8,432 bases of DNA. It comes from CAZASK01 sp964487845. Its GTDB lineage: Bacteria > Chlamydiota > Chlamydiia > Chlamydiales > FEN-1388. The DNA lies in the NCBI GenBank assembly GCA_964487845.1, contig CAZASK010000041.1, positions 1-8,432 of the forward strand. The letters run 5' to 3'. Numbering within the stretch: the first letter of the stretch is position 1; every line of letters begins with the position of its first letter. Below the pieces are notes generated by a model, which did not search any database, had not been told where the DNA came from, and saw nothing but the letters and a program-made list of their open reading frames with translations. The position numbers and the translations under genes are program-made. Positions 6,180-8,432 of this stretch are shown in pieces.

Positions 6180-7220
6180 CTACTTCTTCATTTTTTTCTT
6201 GATTTCTTCTTTACGAATTTCGGCTTTATTTTCTTGCTTACGTATCTCGGACCGCTCTATCTCTCTTGCCTCTCTATTCGCCTCCTCTTCTCGCTTGTGC
6301 TTTCTTTCTTTGGCTTCTCGCTCAGATATCCCTATAGAAGATTTATTCGTAGATTGTACCGTATAGACAAGTGTATTATCTTGCTTTGCTGTATCCTCAC
6401 CCCTCTCCTCATGCCGTATCGTAGCTGAGTAACGCTTGCTATTAGGAGAGGTCGACTGTTCCGCATGTTTTTCTTCAGATATCGCTTCATTCTCTTTGCT
6501 CTCGATGGATTGCAGGGCTTGATCGATAATATCTACAATAGCGAACCATTGATCCTGAGAGACTGCTATAAATTGAATATTTTGTCCGAATTGCTGCCGA
6601 AAAGCCGAGACATGCTCTTCAATGAAATCTTTTTGATGCTCACGATAATAAACATTCTGCCCGCTGACAACAAATGCATTGGGATTATCCATCGCATCCC
6701 GTATATTTGTACTGTCAAGATTTGCAAATGTAAATTCTCCGGTCTCTTTTGAAAGAACTGCGACCTTGATATTCTCAGATAGCTCCTGTAGAGAACCTAC
6801 TGCAGCCTGCTTATTGAGATGCACAGAAACATCTCTATACTGCACGGCATTATCCCGAAGATCAAAATAATTCATTTCAGAATGCTTCGGAGCTACATCC
6901 ATGATTTGATCTATCCCCACCATATTGACATTCGTGGCCAGTATCTGTTGTGAAGATGATTCGTTCTGTGTGAATTCTAACTCAGGATTTTGGTCAATAG
7001 AAAGCATGTCGAAAGTAAGATTTGAACAATCAAATAATCCAGCACCACTACACTCGTCAATTGTGAATCTTCCTATAGCAACAATGCTAATTTGCTCATC
7101 TACTTCAGGTGTATGTGAGGGCATTTGACTAAGGCCTGTTTTATCTTCTTTTTTAGGTAGGCCAACTGGTGTAGTATCGCCTTGCGTATGAGGCAACCCA
7201 AACTGAGGTAGGTCATGCAT
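6180..7220 (-). CDS. hypothetical protein, paralogue A of a tandem pair (346 aa)
   Basis: I do not recognise the family. The start is the ATG at 7220, chosen because a perfect AGGAGG lies 9 nt upstream; a GTG at 7241 would add seven residues that encode that SD itself. Visible modules are an N-terminal segment with MPSHTPEVDEQ (33-43) and LFDCSNLTFD (62-71); a 50-residue stretch absent from its neighbour (within about 77-141); a core at 142-240 (SLQELS, SKETGEF, GQNVYYRE, FGQNIQFIAVSQDQW); a polar Ser/Glu/Lys linker at 241-300; and a highly charged Arg/Lys/Glu helix at 302-346 containing IERSEIRKQE. There are no membrane segments or signal peptide. The core and tail align without gaps to the gene at 7361-8287, at a constant offset of 45 residues. 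A cytoplasmic or secreted chlamydia-specific protein is possible, but this is unproven. Confidence 0.85.
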   Translation of the reverse strand: MHDLPQFGLPHTQGDTTPVGLPKKEDKTGLSQMPSHTPEVDEQISIVAIGRFTIDECSGAGLFDCSNLTFDMLSIDQNPELEFTQNESSSQQILATNVNMVGIDQIMDVAPKHSEMNYFDLRDNAVQYRDVSVHLNKQAAVGSLQELSENIKVAVLSKETGEFTFANLDSTNIRDAMDNPNAFVVSGQNVYYREHQKDFIEEHVSAFRQQFGQNIQFIAVSQDQWFAIVDIIDQALQSIESKENEAISEEKHAEQSTSPNSKRYSATIRHEERGEDTAKQDNTLVYTVQSTNKSSIGISEREAKERKHKREEEANREAREIERSEIRKQENKAEIRKEEIKKKMKK

Positions 7221-7229
7221 ACACAATAT

Positions 7230-7235
7230 CCTCCT
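7230..7235 (-). promoter_or_regulatory. perfect Shine-Dalgarno AGGAGG of paralogue A
   Basis: The minus strand reads AGGAGG with 9 nt to the ATG at 7220. It is the strongest ribosome binding site in the window and decides the start of the 346-aa gene. Confidence 0.8.
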
Positions 7236-7291
7236 ATGCACAGAGAAAGCTCCGCCCTCATTTTACACCAAATTAAATTATTTTTTTACAT

Positions 7292-7305
7292 AATCTAGCT
7301 AGATT
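7292..7305. promoter_or_regulatory. 14-bp perfect palindrome upstream of paralogue A
   Basis: AATCTAGCTAGATT is its own reverse complement and lies in the 140-bp AT-rich gap between the two paralogues, about 72 nt before the ATG of A. With no loop it is better suited to binding a dimeric protein than to folding as a hairpin. I find no convincing -35/-10 pair for A in this gap, so A may also be transcribed from the promoter of the upstream paralogue. Confidence 0.4.
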
Positions 7306-7360
7306 TTTGCTTGATATATTATGATAGAATACATAAGTAATTGATATTGAATAAGTTATG

Positions 7361-8287
7361 TCAATTACTTGCCATACATGTCTTTATTTTTTCATTTTTT
7401 TGTATTTCTTCATTACGTATTTCAACTTTACGCTCTTGCTTGCGTATCTCAGATCGCTCTATATCTCTTGCCAGTTGATTTGCTGCTGCCTCTTGCTTAC
7501 GCCTTCTCTGTTTTACCTCTTCATCTGCCCCAGAAAAAACAGTCACAGCGAATTTTTTTAGCACATACAATAAAATACTATACGCACCAGACTTGAGATC
7601 GTTTTTTCCCTTAGACTGCATATCGTCTCTATCGTGCCAGATATTGAAAAAAACATCTTCATTTCTTGCTGTTTCGACTACACCCTTCTTCTCTTCTGGT
7701 AACTCACAACGTTGCACAGCATGTTCGACGGCGGCGCACATGGCACGCCATTCATCTTCGGAGACGGCCATACATTCAATATCTTGTCCAAACTCATGCT
7801 TCAATAATGCAATATATTCTGCAGACAGAGGTTGCTTGCACTTTCTGTAATAAAATGTCTGTCCAAGAAGAACAAGTGCTTGCGAATTCAATAGAGCCTC
7901 TCGAATATGCCCGCGATCAAGGTGTATTACTCGAAACTGTGCTGCCTCTTTAGAAAAAATCACAATTTTCACCTTGGCTGAAAGCTCTTCAAGAGAATTC
8001 ACAGAATCAAGATGCTGAACTTCTAAAATCGATGCAGGAGCCTCTTCAAGATGAATCACATCCATAGTTATTTTCGAACAATCAAAGAAATCTCTCTTAC
8101 TATTTTCACTCGATTCAAATTCTCCTACAGCCAAGGAGTAAATCTGCTCATCTTGCTTAGGTAAGTAGGTAGGCATAGAATGACACCCTGCTTTTTTAAG
8201 CGATTCCTTCTGCATAATATCGCATGATATATCACCAGAACCACAATGAGCGCCTTCTTGAATTCGAATCACCTGTTTGTTTGACAC
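7361..8287 (-). CDS. hypothetical protein, paralogue B of a tandem pair (308 aa)
   Basis: Unrecognised family; clear paralogue of the 346-aa gene that follows it. The start is a GTG at 8287 with AGGTGA just upstream (8291-8296); homology with A extends close to this start (GD at 18-19, MPTYLPKQDEQ at 38-48), supporting it over ATG M25. Modules are FFDCSKITMD (67-76), a core at 97-195 (SLEELS, SKEAAQF, GQTFYYRK, FGQDIECMAVSEDEW), a divergent linker at 196-256 and a charged tail at 257-302 with IERSEIRKQE. By hand the cores share about 37 of 99 residues. Unlike A, the linker has a moderately hydrophobic patch (AYSILLYVLKKFAVTVF, 235-251), interrupted by two lysines and so unlikely to be a true membrane span. 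It has more cysteines than A, mostly in the N-terminal half and core. Function unknown. Confidence 0.83.
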   Translation of the reverse strand: MSNKQVIRIQEGAHCGSGDISCDIMQKESLKKAGCHSMPTYLPKQDEQIYSLAVGEFESSENSKRDFFDCSKITMDVIHLEEAPASILEVQHLDSVNSLEELSAKVKIVIFSKEAAQFRVIHLDRGHIREALLNSQALVLLGQTFYYRKCKQPLSAEYIALLKHEFGQDIECMAVSEDEWRAMCAAVEHAVQRCELPEEKKGVVETARNEDVFFNIWHDRDDMQSKGKNDLKSGAYSILLYVLKKFAVTVFSGADEEVKQRRRKQEAAANQLARDIERSEIRKQERKVEIRNEEIQKNEKIKTCMASN

Positions 8288-8290
8288 AAA

Positions 8291-8296
8291 TCACCT
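8291..8296 (-). promoter_or_regulatory. SD supporting the GTG start of paralogue B
   Basis: The minus strand reads AGGTGA 3 nt before the GTG at 8287. It matches the downstream half of the GGAGGTGA consensus, for which short spacing is expected. Confidence 0.45.
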
Positions 8297-8326
8297 GACT
8301 TTTTAAATATATCAATAATTAACTGT

Positions 8327-8342
8327 TAGTAAAATTTTACTA
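8327..8342. promoter_or_regulatory. 16-bp perfect palindrome over the putative -10 of paralogue B
   Basis: TAGTAAAATTTTACTA is identical to its reverse complement. It covers the putative -10 (8334-8339) and the expected start of transcription on the minus strand, the usual position of a repressor operator. No regulator gene for it is visible in the window. Confidence 0.45.
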
Positions 8343-8362
8343 TACTAAATAATAAAATTCAA
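8334..8362 (-). promoter_or_regulatory. candidate promoter of paralogue B
   Basis: On the minus strand TTGAAT (8362-8357) and TAAAAT (8339-8334) are separated by 17 nt. Transcription would start near 8327 and leave a leader of about 40 nt. This is the best promoter-like pair upstream of the paralogues and may drive both genes. Confidence 0.45.
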
Positions 8363-8386
8363 ACCTATATAAGCACAGAATGTCGC

Positions 8387-8429
8387 ACCAATTTTAAAAT
8401 TTCCGCTTTTTACCAAGTTTAAAATTTCC
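8387..8429. repeat. two 18-bp direct repeats, 25-bp period
   Basis: ACCAATTTTAAAATTTCC (8387-8404) and ACCAAGTTTAAAATTTCC (8412-8429) differ at one of 18 positions and are separated by 7 nt. The first copy contains the palindrome AATTTTAAAATT. The array may continue beyond the window edge. It lies 100-140 nt upstream of paralogue B and could be regulatory, a transposon end or a short tandem array. Confidence 0.6.
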
Positions 8430-8432
8430 TCT

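Noticed and set aside
6465..6752. Plus-strand frames inside the paralogue genes (also 6096-6428, 6679-6870, 7358-7596, 7593-7953)
   Set aside because: They are the reverse strand of well-supported minus-strand genes, lack SD sites, and read as Leu/Phe/Cys-rich nonsense typical of antisense to charged proteins.
7221..7241. GTG start of paralogue A giving 353 aa
   Set aside because: The added codons contain the perfect AGGAGG that serves the ATG at 7220.
7835..8051. Membrane anchor in paralogue B (hydrophobic patch 235-251 lies at 7535-7585; core strands also hydrophobic)
   Set aside because: The patch is short and interrupted by two lysines; the core strands fit a soluble fold better.
8387..8429. 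CRISPR array
   Set aside because: Only two 18-bp units with a 7-bp gap; spacers would be far too short and no cas gene is present.

Overview
The window reads as a chromosomal segment from a member of the phylum Chlamydiota, most likely outside the family Chlamydiaceae. Three observations support this. The order glyA - clpP - dapF matches the order I recall for Chlamydia (CT432-CT431-CT430). GlyA carries the roughly 30-residue insertion and N-terminus seen in chlamydial SHMT. ClpP and XerC resemble chlamydial ClpP1 and XerC more closely than the enterobacterial proteins. The genus cannot be fixed from the sequence. All family assignments are from reading motifs; no search was run.

Left part (139-5569, + strand) is a tightly packed, probably co-transcribed housekeeping block. 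It holds a small cysteine-rich protein with a possible starch-binding-like (CBM20-type) domain, a PfkB-family carbohydrate kinase starting directly after its stop codon in the same frame, glyA, clpP1, dapF and xerC. dapF overlaps clpP by 4 nt and xerC overlaps dapF by 19 nt. In Chlamydiae, GlyA is reported to double as an alanine racemase, and DapF makes meso-DAP (with reported glutamate racemase activity in C. trachomatis). The glyA-dapF pair may therefore supply D-amino acids for the chlamydial peptidoglycan ring, next to xerC, which resolves chromosome dimers at division. This functional link is inference.

Middle (5570-6179): an AT-rich gap with a candidate promoter precedes a short, helical, unrecognised protein (5649-6068, +). 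A perfect 8-bp-stem hairpin lies in the gap where this gene converges with the following minus-strand gene.

Right part (6180-8432, - strand) is accessory in character. It contains two tandem paralogous genes of unknown function (346 and 308 aa) that share an N-terminal module, a ~99-residue core and a highly charged C-terminal helix. Their upstream regions are AT-rich and hold perfect palindromes of 14 bp (before the 346-aa gene) and 16 bp (over the putative -10 of the 308-aa gene). At the very end of the window are two 18-bp direct repeats with a 25-bp period. This paralogue pair and its upstream dyads are the part of the window that is least explained. I saw no tRNA, rRNA, CRISPR array, insertion sequence or replication origin.
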